5,610 nucleotides of DNA from Egerieenecus sp048201975. Lineage in GTDB: Bacteria > Bacillota > Clostridia > Christensenellales > Aristaeellaceae. The stretch lies in assembly GCA_048201975.1 (NCBI GenBank), contig DBFBGQ010000165.1, positions 1-5,610 on the forward strand. The letters are read 5' to 3'. How positions within the stretch are numbered: the stretch's first letter is position 1; each line of letters starts with the position of its first letter. Below are positions 1-5,298 of this stretch, piece by piece. The notes under the pieces are model-generated. The model made no database searches, was not told the DNA's origin, and saw only the letters and a program-made list of their open reading frames with translations. A program made the translations under genes and the position numbers.

Positions 1-74
1 TTAATTTGCCTGTGCTAAGGTAAAGCCACAGTCAGCGGAAACGGCAAAACAAAAAATCTTCCATATGAATTAGG

Positions 75-86
75 AAACCACGGTTT
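75..86. promoter_or_regulatory. Short inverted repeat, possible operator
   Basis: AAACC and GGTTT are perfect 5-bp arms around a 2-base centre (AC), 75 bases before the start of the GH4 gene. The size and symmetry would suit a dimeric regulator site, and sugar operons are often controlled by LacI- or AraC-family proteins. A match this short can arise by chance, and no regulator gene is visible in the window, so this is only a candidate. Confidence 0.15.
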
Positions 87-146
87 GACGGGCGACTGCC
101 AAACGAAAAGAGGCGACTTGTATGCCGTTTGCTTTTTCCAATGAAG

Positions 147-153
147 AAAGGAG
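147..153 (+). promoter_or_regulatory. Ribosome binding site that fixes the GH4 start
   Basis: AAAGGAG ends 8 bases before the ATG at 162. The same reading frame also contains a TTG at 129 and an ATG at 141, but the Shine-Dalgarno sequence lies inside the codons that would follow them. ATG 162 is also the start that places the dinucleotide-binding motif a few residues from the N-terminus, as is normal for GH4. Confidence 0.8.
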
Positions 154-161
154 CCGAAGCC

Positions 162-1487
162 ATGCGCCCCAGAAAAATCGTATTTATCGGAGCCGGAAGC
201 TTCATATTTACACGGAACTTGTGCCGGGATATTCTTACCTTTGAGAAGCTGCGGGATGTGGAACTGTGGCTGGTGGATATTGATCCGGACAACCTGGAGA
301 TGGCGCGGCGGATGGTCCAGCGGTATGTGGACGAGGGCGAATATCCCGCCACGGTGCACTGCACCCTGGACCGGCGGGAGGCGCTGCCTGGGGCGGACGG
401 CATCCTGTGCACCATTCAGGTGGGCGGCCGGGCTGCGCTGACGGACGAGCTGGGGATTCCCTCCAAATACGGGATCGAGGCCGCCATTGGCGATACTCGT
501 GGGTGCTGGGGAATCTTCTGCTATCTGCGCACCATCCAGGCGGTGGTGGATATCGCAGCCGACGTGCAGGAGCTGTGCCCTGACGCGATCTTCCTCAACT
601 ATACCAATCCCATGGCCATGATCTGCCGGACGGTGCAGACCTTATATCCGTCGCTGAACTTTATCGGCCTGTGCCACAGCGTTCAGGAGACGGCCATGCT
701 GCTGGCCAAGTGGCTCCAGGTGAAAACGGAGGACCTGACCTATACCTGCGCCGGAGTAAATCACACGGCCTTCTATCTCCGGCTGCAATGCAAGGGACAG
801 GATGCATATCCCATGCTGCGCCAGGTGGTGGATCAGCCTGAGATCTACCGCACCGAGCGCGTGCGAATTGAAATGTTCAAGCATCTGGGATACTTTGTAA
901 CGGAGAGCTCCTATCACAACAGCGAGTACAACGGCTGGTTCCGCAAGCGGGACGATCTAATGATGAAATATTGTCCGCCCGTCCACTTTGACGGTACGCC
1001 CGGGGAGCATATAAGCCAGCGGCTGAAGCAAGGCGGCTTCTTCGGCGGACGGTCCCGCCAGGATATGCTGGAGGCCTGGTTCCAGCAGGATATCACCCTG
1101 GAGCGGGGGCATGAATTTGCCAGCTACATTTTCAACGCCTGCTTCGGCGACCATACGCCCTTTGAGTTCAACGGCAATGTACGGAATTTCGGTCTGATCG
1201 ACAACCTGCCCTATGGCGCGTGCGTGGAGGTGCCCATGCTCGCGGGTCCCAACGGCATCAAGGCAACCCACGTGGGTCCCTTGCCCCCTGAACTGGCCCT
1301 GCTGAACAGCATCGAGAGCCAAACGGAAGAGATGGCGGTGGAGGCTTACCTGCGCAAGGATAAATCCCTGATCTACAAGGCGATTTATTATGATCCCTAT
1401 GCTTCTGCCAAGCTTGGCCTGGACGAGCTGAAGGCCATGACGGATGAGATGTTTGTCGCGTGCAGCAAGTATCACAGCTTCTGGTAA
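162..1487 (+). CDS. melA: GH4 family glycosidase, MelA-like alpha-galactosidase
   Basis: A 441-residue cytoplasmic enzyme with no signal peptide, close to the usual GH4 length of about 450. GH4 enzymes cleave glycosides by an NAD- and divalent-metal-dependent oxidation-elimination mechanism. Visible motifs in order are: Rossmann loop FIGAGS at 8-13 with an acidic VDID at 38-41; CTIQVGG at 83-89; a GDT motif at 110-112; NYTNPMAM at 146-153; GLCHSVQ at 169-175; AGVNH at 197-201; FVTESS...EY at 245-256; and GLIDNLPYGACVEV at 344-357. Cys171 and His201 match the manganese ligands known in the family, and Tyr256 is a plausible catalytic base. The C-H-S signature and the EMFKHLGYFVTESS and NLPYGACVEV stretches resemble E. 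coli MelA more than the phospho-glycosidases (C-D or C-N) or B. subtilis LplD (C-H-E). Odd: the segment after GDT reads RGCWGIFCYLRTIQ instead of a GPGG...R..RT.P form. Alpha-galacturonidase or another alpha-glycosidase activity is possible. Family call is firm; substrate is inferred. Confidence 0.88.
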   Translation: MRPRKIVFIGAGSFIFTRNLCRDILTFEKLRDVELWLVDIDPDNLEMARRMVQRYVDEGEYPATVHCTLDRREALPGADGILCTIQVGGRAALTDELGIPSKYGIEAAIGDTRGCWGIFCYLRTIQAVVDIAADVQELCPDAIFLNYTNPMAMICRTVQTLYPSLNFIGLCHSVQETAMLLAKWLQVKTEDLTYTCAGVNHTAFYLRLQCKGQDAYPMLRQVVDQPEIYRTERVRIEMFKHLGYFVTESSYHNSEYNGWFRKRDDLMMKYCPPVHFDGTPGEHISQRLKQGGFFGGRSRQDMLEAWFQQDITLERGHEFASYIFNACFGDHTPFEFNGNVRNFGLIDNLPYGACVEVPMLAGPNGIKATHVGPLPPELALLNSIESQTEEMAVEAYLRKDKSLIYKAIYYDPYASAKLGLDELKAMTDEMFVACSKYHSFW

Positions 1488-1494
1488 GGCGTCC

Positions 1495-1502
1495 GGGCGC
1501 CC
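1495..1502 (+). other. GGGCGCCC palindrome after the GH4 stop
   Basis: An 8-bp perfect palindrome begins 7 bases after the GH4 stop codon. It has no loop of its own and no T-run follows, so it is not a terminator. It may simply reflect the GC-rich spacer. Confidence 0.15.
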
Positions 1503-1518
1503 CTGAAAAAGGCTTCTC

Positions 1519-1552
1519 ACAGCCGAAGCGGACGGACCGTCGCCTCGGCTGT
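1519..1552 (+). promoter_or_regulatory. Intercistronic stem-loop between GH4 and permease genes
   Basis: ACAGCCGA (1519-1526) pairs perfectly with TCGGCTGT (1545-1552). The pairing continues inward through GC/GC and GACG/CGTC, with small internal irregularities, to a 3-base loop near 1535-1537. No T-run follows, so a full intrinsic terminator is unlikely. A role in transcript processing, mRNA stability or partial attenuation before the transporter genes is possible. A weaker alternative stem, GCTTC 1512-1516 with GAAGC 1525-1529, would exclude the main one. Confidence 0.55.
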
Positions 1553-1577
1553 CAGGCGATTCAAATCTTGCGCAACA

Positions 1578-1588
1578 AAAGGAGGTGA
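1578..1588 (+). promoter_or_regulatory. Consensus-perfect Shine-Dalgarno of the first permease
   Basis: AAAGGAGGTGA is an exact complement of the 16S rRNA 3' tail of Bacillota and sits 7 bases before the ATG at 1596. It is the longest exact ribosome binding site in the window and suggests efficient translation independent of the GH4 gene upstream. Confidence 0.85.
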
Positions 1589-1595
1589 GGGGTTC

Positions 1596-2540
1596 ATGTC
1601 CAATGTGAGCATGCTTCCCCGCAAGTCGTTCCGTACCCGCTTGATCAAGGATGTCAAACGGTACAAGTTCGTCTATCTCATCGGTTTCCTGTGCTTGATA
1701 TACTATATCATCTTTAACTACCTGCCCATGGGCGGCATCGTCATTGCGTTCAAGGACTTCCGCGCGGCGCGGGGTATCTTTGGCAGCAACTGGGCCGATC
1801 CCTGGTACAAGTATTTCGATCAGTTTTTCAATGGGTACTACTTTGGGCGCCTGCTGCGCAATACGCTGCTTATCAACCTGCAGGACCTGCTGTTCGGCTT
1901 CCCGGCGCCCATCATTCTGGCGTTGCTGCTCAACGAGCTGCGGAGTCAGCGCTACAAGCGCGTGGTGCAGACGGTCTCCTACCTTCCGCATTTTATCTCC
2001 CAGGTGGTTGTGTGCGGCATCATCCTGGACTTCTTCTCCTCCAGCGGCGTGGTGAATCAGGTCATCGAAGCGCTTGGCGGTTCCAAAACCCTGTTTATGC
2101 AGGATGCGAAGTATTTCCAGCCGATTTACGTGGGCACGGGCATCTGGCAGAGCGTGGGCTACGGTTCCATCATCTACCTGGCGGCGCTGGGCGGCATTGA
2201 CGGGGACCTGTACGACGCGGCCACCATTGACGGCTGCAACCGGTTCGGGCGGGTGATCCACGTGACCCTGCCGGGCATCCTGCCAACCATTGTGATTATG
2301 CTGATCCTGCGCGTGGGCAGCATGCTGAACGTAGGCTTTGAAAAAATCATTCTGCTGTACAACGAAACCACCTATGAAACGGCAGACGTGATATCATCTT
2401 TTGTCTACCGTTATGGCATGCAGAAAGGCAATTACAGCTATGCCACAGCGGTGGGTCTGTTCAACTCCTTGTTTAATTTTCTCCTGCTGATTGGCGTGAA
2501 CGCATTCAGCCGGCGGGTCAGCGACATTTCGCTCTGGTAA
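1596..2540 (+). CDS. lplB: LplB-type sugar ABC transporter permease
   Basis: A 314-residue inner-membrane protein of the CUT1 carbohydrate ABC importer class, one half of the channel through which oligosaccharides enter. About six hydrophobic segments are visible, near residues 25-45, 93-113, 128-148, 176-198, 226-246 and 284-305. The N-terminal part carries the LplB-subfamily pattern of a basic stretch, first helix, NYLPMGGIVIAFKDF at 41-55, and a W..Y..F segment. The cytoplasmic EAA loop that docks on the ATPase is at about 206-226, reading YDAATIDGCNRFGRV and ending in TLP. Length is normal and the frame is intact. It is followed 13 bases later by the partner permease, so the two are almost certainly co-transcribed and probably translationally linked. 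Family assignment is secure from the EAA loop and N-terminal pattern; the sugar transported cannot be read from it. Confidence 0.93.
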   Translation: MSNVSMLPRKSFRTRLIKDVKRYKFVYLIGFLCLIYYIIFNYLPMGGIVIAFKDFRAARGIFGSNWADPWYKYFDQFFNGYYFGRLLRNTLLINLQDLLFGFPAPIILALLLNELRSQRYKRVVQTVSYLPHFISQVVVCGIILDFFSSSGVVNQVIEALGGSKTLFMQDAKYFQPIYVGTGIWQSVGYGSIIYLAALGGIDGDLYDAATIDGCNRFGRVIHVTLPGILPTIVIMLILRVGSMLNVGFEKIILLYNETTYETADVISSFVYRYGMQKGNYSYATAVGLFNSLFNFLLLIGVNAFSRRVSDISLW

Positions 2541-2547
2541 GGGGGTG
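2541..2547 (+). promoter_or_regulatory. Ribosome binding site that fixes the second permease start
   Basis: GGGGGTG directly follows the stop codon of the first permease and lies 6 bases before the ATG at 2554. An in-frame GTG at 2545 overlaps this site and would have no ribosome binding site of its own outside the preceding gene, so ATG 2554 is preferred. Confidence 0.65.
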
Positions 2548-2553
2548 CGACGT

Positions 2554-3495
2554 ATGAATAGCGCCATCATGGGGAACAAGCGCGCCAAGAAGGCGAGTAA
2601 CTGGAATTATGGAAAAACCTCCGTGGGGAGCAAGATATTCAACGCATGCAATGTCCTGTTCATGCTGTTGCTGATGGTGGTTACCATCTATCCGTTCCTG
2701 TATGTGCTCTTTGCGTCCTTGAGCGATCCGCTGAAGCTGTATTCCCACTCGGGGCTGTTGCTTTCGCCCCTGGGCTTTTCCTTGAAGGGGTACGGATTTG
2801 TGCTGAACTACCGGGCCATCTGGAACGGCTATGCGGTGACGCTGTTCCTGGCGACGGTGGGCACGGCGTGCACGCTGGCCTCTTCCCTGCTTTTTGCCTA
2901 TGTGCTTAGCAAAAAGGACAGCATGCTGCATAGCTTTTTCACCTTTACCGCCATTTTCACCATGTATTTCAATGGCGGCATGGTGCCCACCTACCTGATC
3001 GTCAAGGAAGTGGGCCTCCTGGATTCCGTGTGGTCGCTGATTATTCCGGGCCTGATCAGCACGTATTACGTGATTATCCTGCGCACGTCGCTGATTGGCA
3101 TTCCCAAGGAGATGACGGAATCGGCGGAGCTGGACGGCGCCAACGAATTCACCACCCTGATCCGCATCCTGATTCCGCTGATCATGCCCACCATTGCCGC
3201 CATCAGCCTGTTTATCGTGGTGGGGTATTGGAACAGCTGGACCAGCGCCCTGCTCTATATCCAGGATAACAAGAAGATGCCCCTGCAGATGGTTCTGCGG
3301 CAGATCCTGGTGAACAACGACGCCTCCGCCGCCTCCGGCATGGGCAGCAGCAACCGCTCCGGCGAAGATCAGGCCACCCGTATGCTGCTGAAATATGCAA
3401 CCATCATGGTTTCGGTTATTCCGATCATTTGCGTGTATCCGTTCCTGCAAAAGTACTTTACCAAGGGCGTGATGATCGGCGCCCTCAAGGGCTAA
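2554..3495 (+). CDS. lplC: LplC/YtcP-type sugar ABC transporter permease
   Basis: A 313-residue second membrane subunit of the same importer. About six hydrophobic segments lie near residues 34-56, 92-118, 127-150, 157-177, 202-226 and 281-299. The ATPase-docking EAA loop is at about 189-212, containing ESAELDGANEFTTL and ending in IPLIMP. The C-terminus, KYFTKGVMIGALKG, is the typical ending of the LplC/YtcP subfamily. A polar stretch rich in Ser, Asn, Asp and Gly near 254-276 sits before the last helix, as commonly seen in this subfamily. ATG 2554 is chosen over GTG 2545 because of the ribosome binding site between them. With the upstream permease it would form a heterodimeric channel. No ATPase gene follows, so energy must come from an ATPase encoded elsewhere, by analogy with the shared MsmX of Bacillus. 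The family is certain; the substrate is unknown. Confidence 0.93.
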   Translation: MNSAIMGNKRAKKASNWNYGKTSVGSKIFNACNVLFMLLLMVVTIYPFLYVLFASLSDPLKLYSHSGLLLSPLGFSLKGYGFVLNYRAIWNGYAVTLFLATVGTACTLASSLLFAYVLSKKDSMLHSFFTFTAIFTMYFNGGMVPTYLIVKEVGLLDSVWSLIIPGLISTYYVIILRTSLIGIPKEMTESAELDGANEFTTLIRILIPLIMPTIAAISLFIVVGYWNSWTSALLYIQDNKKMPLQMVLRQILVNNDASAASGMGSSNRSGEDQATRMLLKYATIMVSVIPIICVYPFLQKYFTKGVMIGALKG

Positions 3496-3511
3496 TCAAC
3501 CGGGAATTGCA

Positions 3512-3531
3512 GTATGGCTGCTAAGCCATAT
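3512..3531 (+). promoter_or_regulatory. Stem-loop just before the binding-protein gene
   Basis: TATGGCT (3513-3519) pairs perfectly with AGCCATA (3524-3530) around a 4-base loop GCTA, with a possible outer G-U pair at 3512/3531. It lies 16 bases after the permease stop and about 9 bases before the Shine-Dalgarno of the binding protein. No T-run follows, so it does not look like a terminator. A 5' stabilising or processing hairpin that raises the binding-protein level relative to the permeases is a reasonable guess. Confidence 0.5.
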
Positions 3532-3540
3532 GGCAAATAA
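3514..3540 (+). CDS. Possible 8-codon mini-ORF (MAAKPYGK)
   Basis: ATG at 3514 opens a frame of eight codons that stops at 3538-3540, immediately before the Shine-Dalgarno of the binding-protein gene. A weak GGGAA at 3502-3506 lies 7 bases before it. Its coding bases are largely the stem-loop described at 3512-3531. If translated it could couple ribosomes to the next gene or melt the hairpin. It is so short that chance is the simpler explanation. Confidence 0.12.
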   Translation: MAAKPYGK

Positions 3541-3542
3541 AG

Positions 3543-3550
3543 AAGGAGGT
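3543..3550 (+). promoter_or_regulatory. Ribosome binding site that fixes the binding-protein start
   Basis: AAGGAGGT ends 6 bases before the ATG at 3557. An in-frame ATG at 3530 would place this site inside the coding region and would add a charged stretch ahead of the signal peptide, so 3557 is the start. Confidence 0.85.
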
Positions 3551-3556
3551 TTTACC

Positions 3557-5197
3557 ATGAAAAAACTGCTTACCCTGGTGCTGGCGTTTCTGCTGATCGC
3601 AAGCGTCGTACCCCTCGCATCCCTGGCGGAGCAGGCGGAAGAACCCATTGAGATCACGTACTTCCGCCCGGAGCTCAGCCGGAACTCCGTGGCATATTAC
3701 GCGGACACCGCCTGGTTTCAGGAGCTGGAAAAGCGCCTGAACATCAAGCTGACCATCCTGGGACCGGCCAGCTCGGACGACTATAACACCGCAGTGAACG
3801 CCATGCTGGTTTCCGGCGAGTATCCCGATCTGCTCTACTATGACTGGACGCAGTATTCCGGGGGCGCGCTGGCCGGCGTGGAAGACGGTGTTATCGTACC
3901 CGTCAGCGAGATTCCCGAGTACAAGGAACAGGTTTCCAACTGGTTTGACATCATCGAAAGCAACGACGATATCCGCCGCGCTGTTACCCAGGACGACGGC
4001 TCCATCGTTACCTTCTGCCACTGGGAACCCGACATCGCCCGTTCGGCCTACTGGGGCTATGCCATCCGCAAGGACTGGCTGGATCGCCTGGGGCTGGAAG
4101 TGCCCACGACCATCGACGAGCTGTACACCGTGCTGAAGGCCTTTAAGGAGAAGGACGCCAACGGCAATGGCGATCCCAATGACGAGATCCCCTTCAGCTG
4201 CTGCAACTGGTGGGGCACCGCGCATCCCGGCATGGACACCCTGGCCGCCGCTTTCTCCGCCAAGGTGAACGTGATGTACCGCAATCCGCAGACCGGCGAC
4301 GTGACCTACTGGACGGAATACAACGATGGCGAGAACTTCAAGTCTTACGTGGAGACCATGCAGAAGTGGTATGCGGAAGGCCTGATCGACGAGGAATTCG
4401 TCAGCCAGAAGTACGACGCCTGGGCTGCCAAGATTACCAGCGACAGAGTCGGCATGTTCTTCTGCTACCCCGACAACATCGGCAGCTTTGAAGCTTCCAT
4501 CAAGCAGACCCTGATCGACAACAACTATGGCGATCCCGACAATGTCATGATCTACGGCATGGTGCCCATGAAGGGCATCGACGGCGTCCCCTACACCTAT
4601 GACGGCGACAACGCCATGGTGAGCTATGCCGGCGCGAACCAGCCCACGGTCATCACCACCGCTGCGGTGGAGAACGGCCACGTTGAGAAGTGCCTGGAGC
4701 TGCTGAACTATCTGTACTCCGAAGAGGGCAGCGAGCTGATCAACTGGGGCGTGGAAGGCGTCTCCTACATCCGCAACGAGGACGGCACGCATTCCTGGAC
4801 CGAGAAGGTGACCAATGATCCCGACTACGGCATGGCTGACGCGGTGTTCAAGTACGCGCTGCCGACGCTGGGCGGCTGGCCCAAGGCCATGAGCTATGAG
4901 GCTTGGGGCACCATGAACCTGGTGGAGCCCAACCAGATCATCACCCACCAGAACTACGCCAAGTCCGACACCAGCCTGGACCTGCCGGGCTTTGCGCTGA
5001 ATGCGGAGGAGCAAGAAGCATACAACATGGTCATCACGGAAGTGAATACTGCGGTTTCCGAGGTCTATCTGTCCGTGATCACCGGTAAGCGGCCTTTGGA
5101 GGACCTGGATAGCCTGCTGTCCCAGGTGGAGAGCATGGGCGTACAGGATGCCATTGACGCTTATCAGTCCGCTTATACCCGCTACCTGAGCCGCTAA
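3557..5197 (+). CDS. Sugar ABC transporter solute-binding protein, LplA/YtcQ-like, no lipobox
   Basis: A 546-residue secreted binding protein that would capture the oligosaccharide and hand it to the two upstream permeases. Residues 1-24 form a signal peptide: Lys2-Lys3, a long hydrophobic core, then a likely signal peptidase I site ASLA|EQ. There is no cysteine at or near the cleavage point, whereas most homologues in Gram-positive bacteria are lipoproteins. The mature part has family 1 solute-binding features: early ITYFRPE strand, GEYPDLLYYDW at 87-97, AIRKDWLDRLGLEVPTTIDEL at about 169-189, and LLNYLYSEEGSELINWGVEGVSY at about 382-404. Residues 200-210 (DANGNGDPNDE) form an EF-hand-like loop with Asp/Asn at alternate positions, a probable calcium site that recurs in this subfamily. 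Many Trp and Tyr residues suit sugar stacking. Codons end mostly in C or G, consistent with high expression. The ligand is not identifiable. Confidence 0.92.
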   Translation: MKKLLTLVLAFLLIASVVPLASLAEQAEEPIEITYFRPELSRNSVAYYADTAWFQELEKRLNIKLTILGPASSDDYNTAVNAMLVSGEYPDLLYYDWTQYSGGALAGVEDGVIVPVSEIPEYKEQVSNWFDIIESNDDIRRAVTQDDGSIVTFCHWEPDIARSAYWGYAIRKDWLDRLGLEVPTTIDELYTVLKAFKEKDANGNGDPNDEIPFSCCNWWGTAHPGMDTLAAAFSAKVNVMYRNPQTGDVTYWTEYNDGENFKSYVETMQKWYAEGLIDEEFVSQKYDAWAAKITSDRVGMFFCYPDNIGSFEASIKQTLIDNNYGDPDNVMIYGMVPMKGIDGVPYTYDGDNAMVSYAGANQPTVITTAAVENGHVEKCLELLNYLYSEEGSELINWGVEGVSYIRNEDGTHSWTEKVTNDPDYGMADAVFKYALPTLGGWPKAMSYEAWGTMNLVEPNQIITHQNYAKSDTSLDLPGFALNAEEQEAYNMVITEVNTAVSEVYLSVITGKRPLEDLDSLLSQVESMGVQDAIDAYQSAYTRYLSR

Positions 5198-5202
5198 ACG
5201 CC

Positions 5203-5219
5203 AGCGGGAAAGCCCCGCT
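5203..5219 (+). terminator. GC-rich stem-loop after the binding-protein gene
   Basis: AGCGGG (5203-5208) pairs with CCCGCT (5214-5219) around a 5-base loop, starting 6 bases after the stop codon. Only two T residues follow, so it may act as an mRNA 3'-end protector or a weak terminator rather than a full intrinsic terminator. Confidence 0.4.
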
Positions 5220-5245
5220 TGCGCCGTATCCGGGTAGCATGGACC

Positions 5246-5273
5246 GCGTGGGGCATCGCAAGATGCCCCACGC
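5246..5273 (+). terminator. Perfect 12-bp hairpin with GCAA tetraloop
   Basis: GCGTGGGGCATC (5246-5257) pairs without mismatch to GATGCCCCACGC (5262-5273) across the loop GCAA, a GNRA tetraloop that is very stable in RNA. The following bases are TAATTAC, not a T-run, so rho-independent termination would be weak. It most likely marks the 3' end of, or a strong processing or pausing point in, the transporter transcript, lowering read-through into the next gene. Confidence 0.65.
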
Positions 5274-5298
5274 TAATTACAGAAGCGAGGATCTGTCC

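Larger units (their letters stand above)
1..161. other. Upstream non-coding region, no clear promoter
   Basis: All three + strand frames meet stops within the first 21 bases, and I see no convincing gene on either strand, so this looks like the leader of the operon. A short inverted repeat AAACC-AC-GGTTT lies at 75-86, and GTTTG/CAAAC arms lie at 83-87 and 100-104. GGAAAC occurs twice, at 38-43 and 73-78. A TTGACG hexamer at 85-90 has no -10 box at a proper distance. The real promoter may lie left of the window or may depend on an activator. Confidence 0.5.

Noticed and set aside
37..50. Possible catabolite-repression (cre) site
   Set aside because: The AANCG core is present, but the outer T, W and C positions of the consensus do not match, so it is too weak to call.
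85..126. Possible sigma-A promoter (TTGACG at 85-90)
   Set aside because: No TATAAT-like box occurs 16-18 bases downstream; the nearest TATGCC at 121 is 30 bases away.
162..1487. Identity as LplD alpha-galacturonidase because of the lpl-type transporter neighbours
   Set aside because: The sequence has C-H-S-V-Q at the metal site and long stretches like E. coli MelA, whereas B. subtilis LplD, as I recall it, has C-H-E. Activity on galacturonides is still not excluded.
957..2261. Open frame of 434 codons on the - strand across the GH4-permease junction
   Set aside because: It crosses two well-supported genes and their spacer, has low-complexity His/Gln/Arg-rich content and no family motif. 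It is a mirror of codon bias.
2518..3450. Open frame of 310 codons on the - strand opposite the second permease
   Set aside because: The product is rich in His, Gln and Gly with no membrane or enzyme pattern, while the + strand frame has a complete permease.
3530..3556. Earlier in-frame ATG for the binding protein at 3530
   Set aside because: It would put the AAGGAGGT site inside the gene and add MANKEGGFT ahead of a standard MKKLL signal peptide.
3521..5014. Long open frame on the - strand opposite the binding-protein gene
   Set aside because: It has no recognisable domain, is rich in Val, Gly, His and Gln as expected of a mirror frame, and lies over a clear gene with signal peptide, ribosome site and family motifs. 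Codons ending in G or C keep the opposite strand free of stops.
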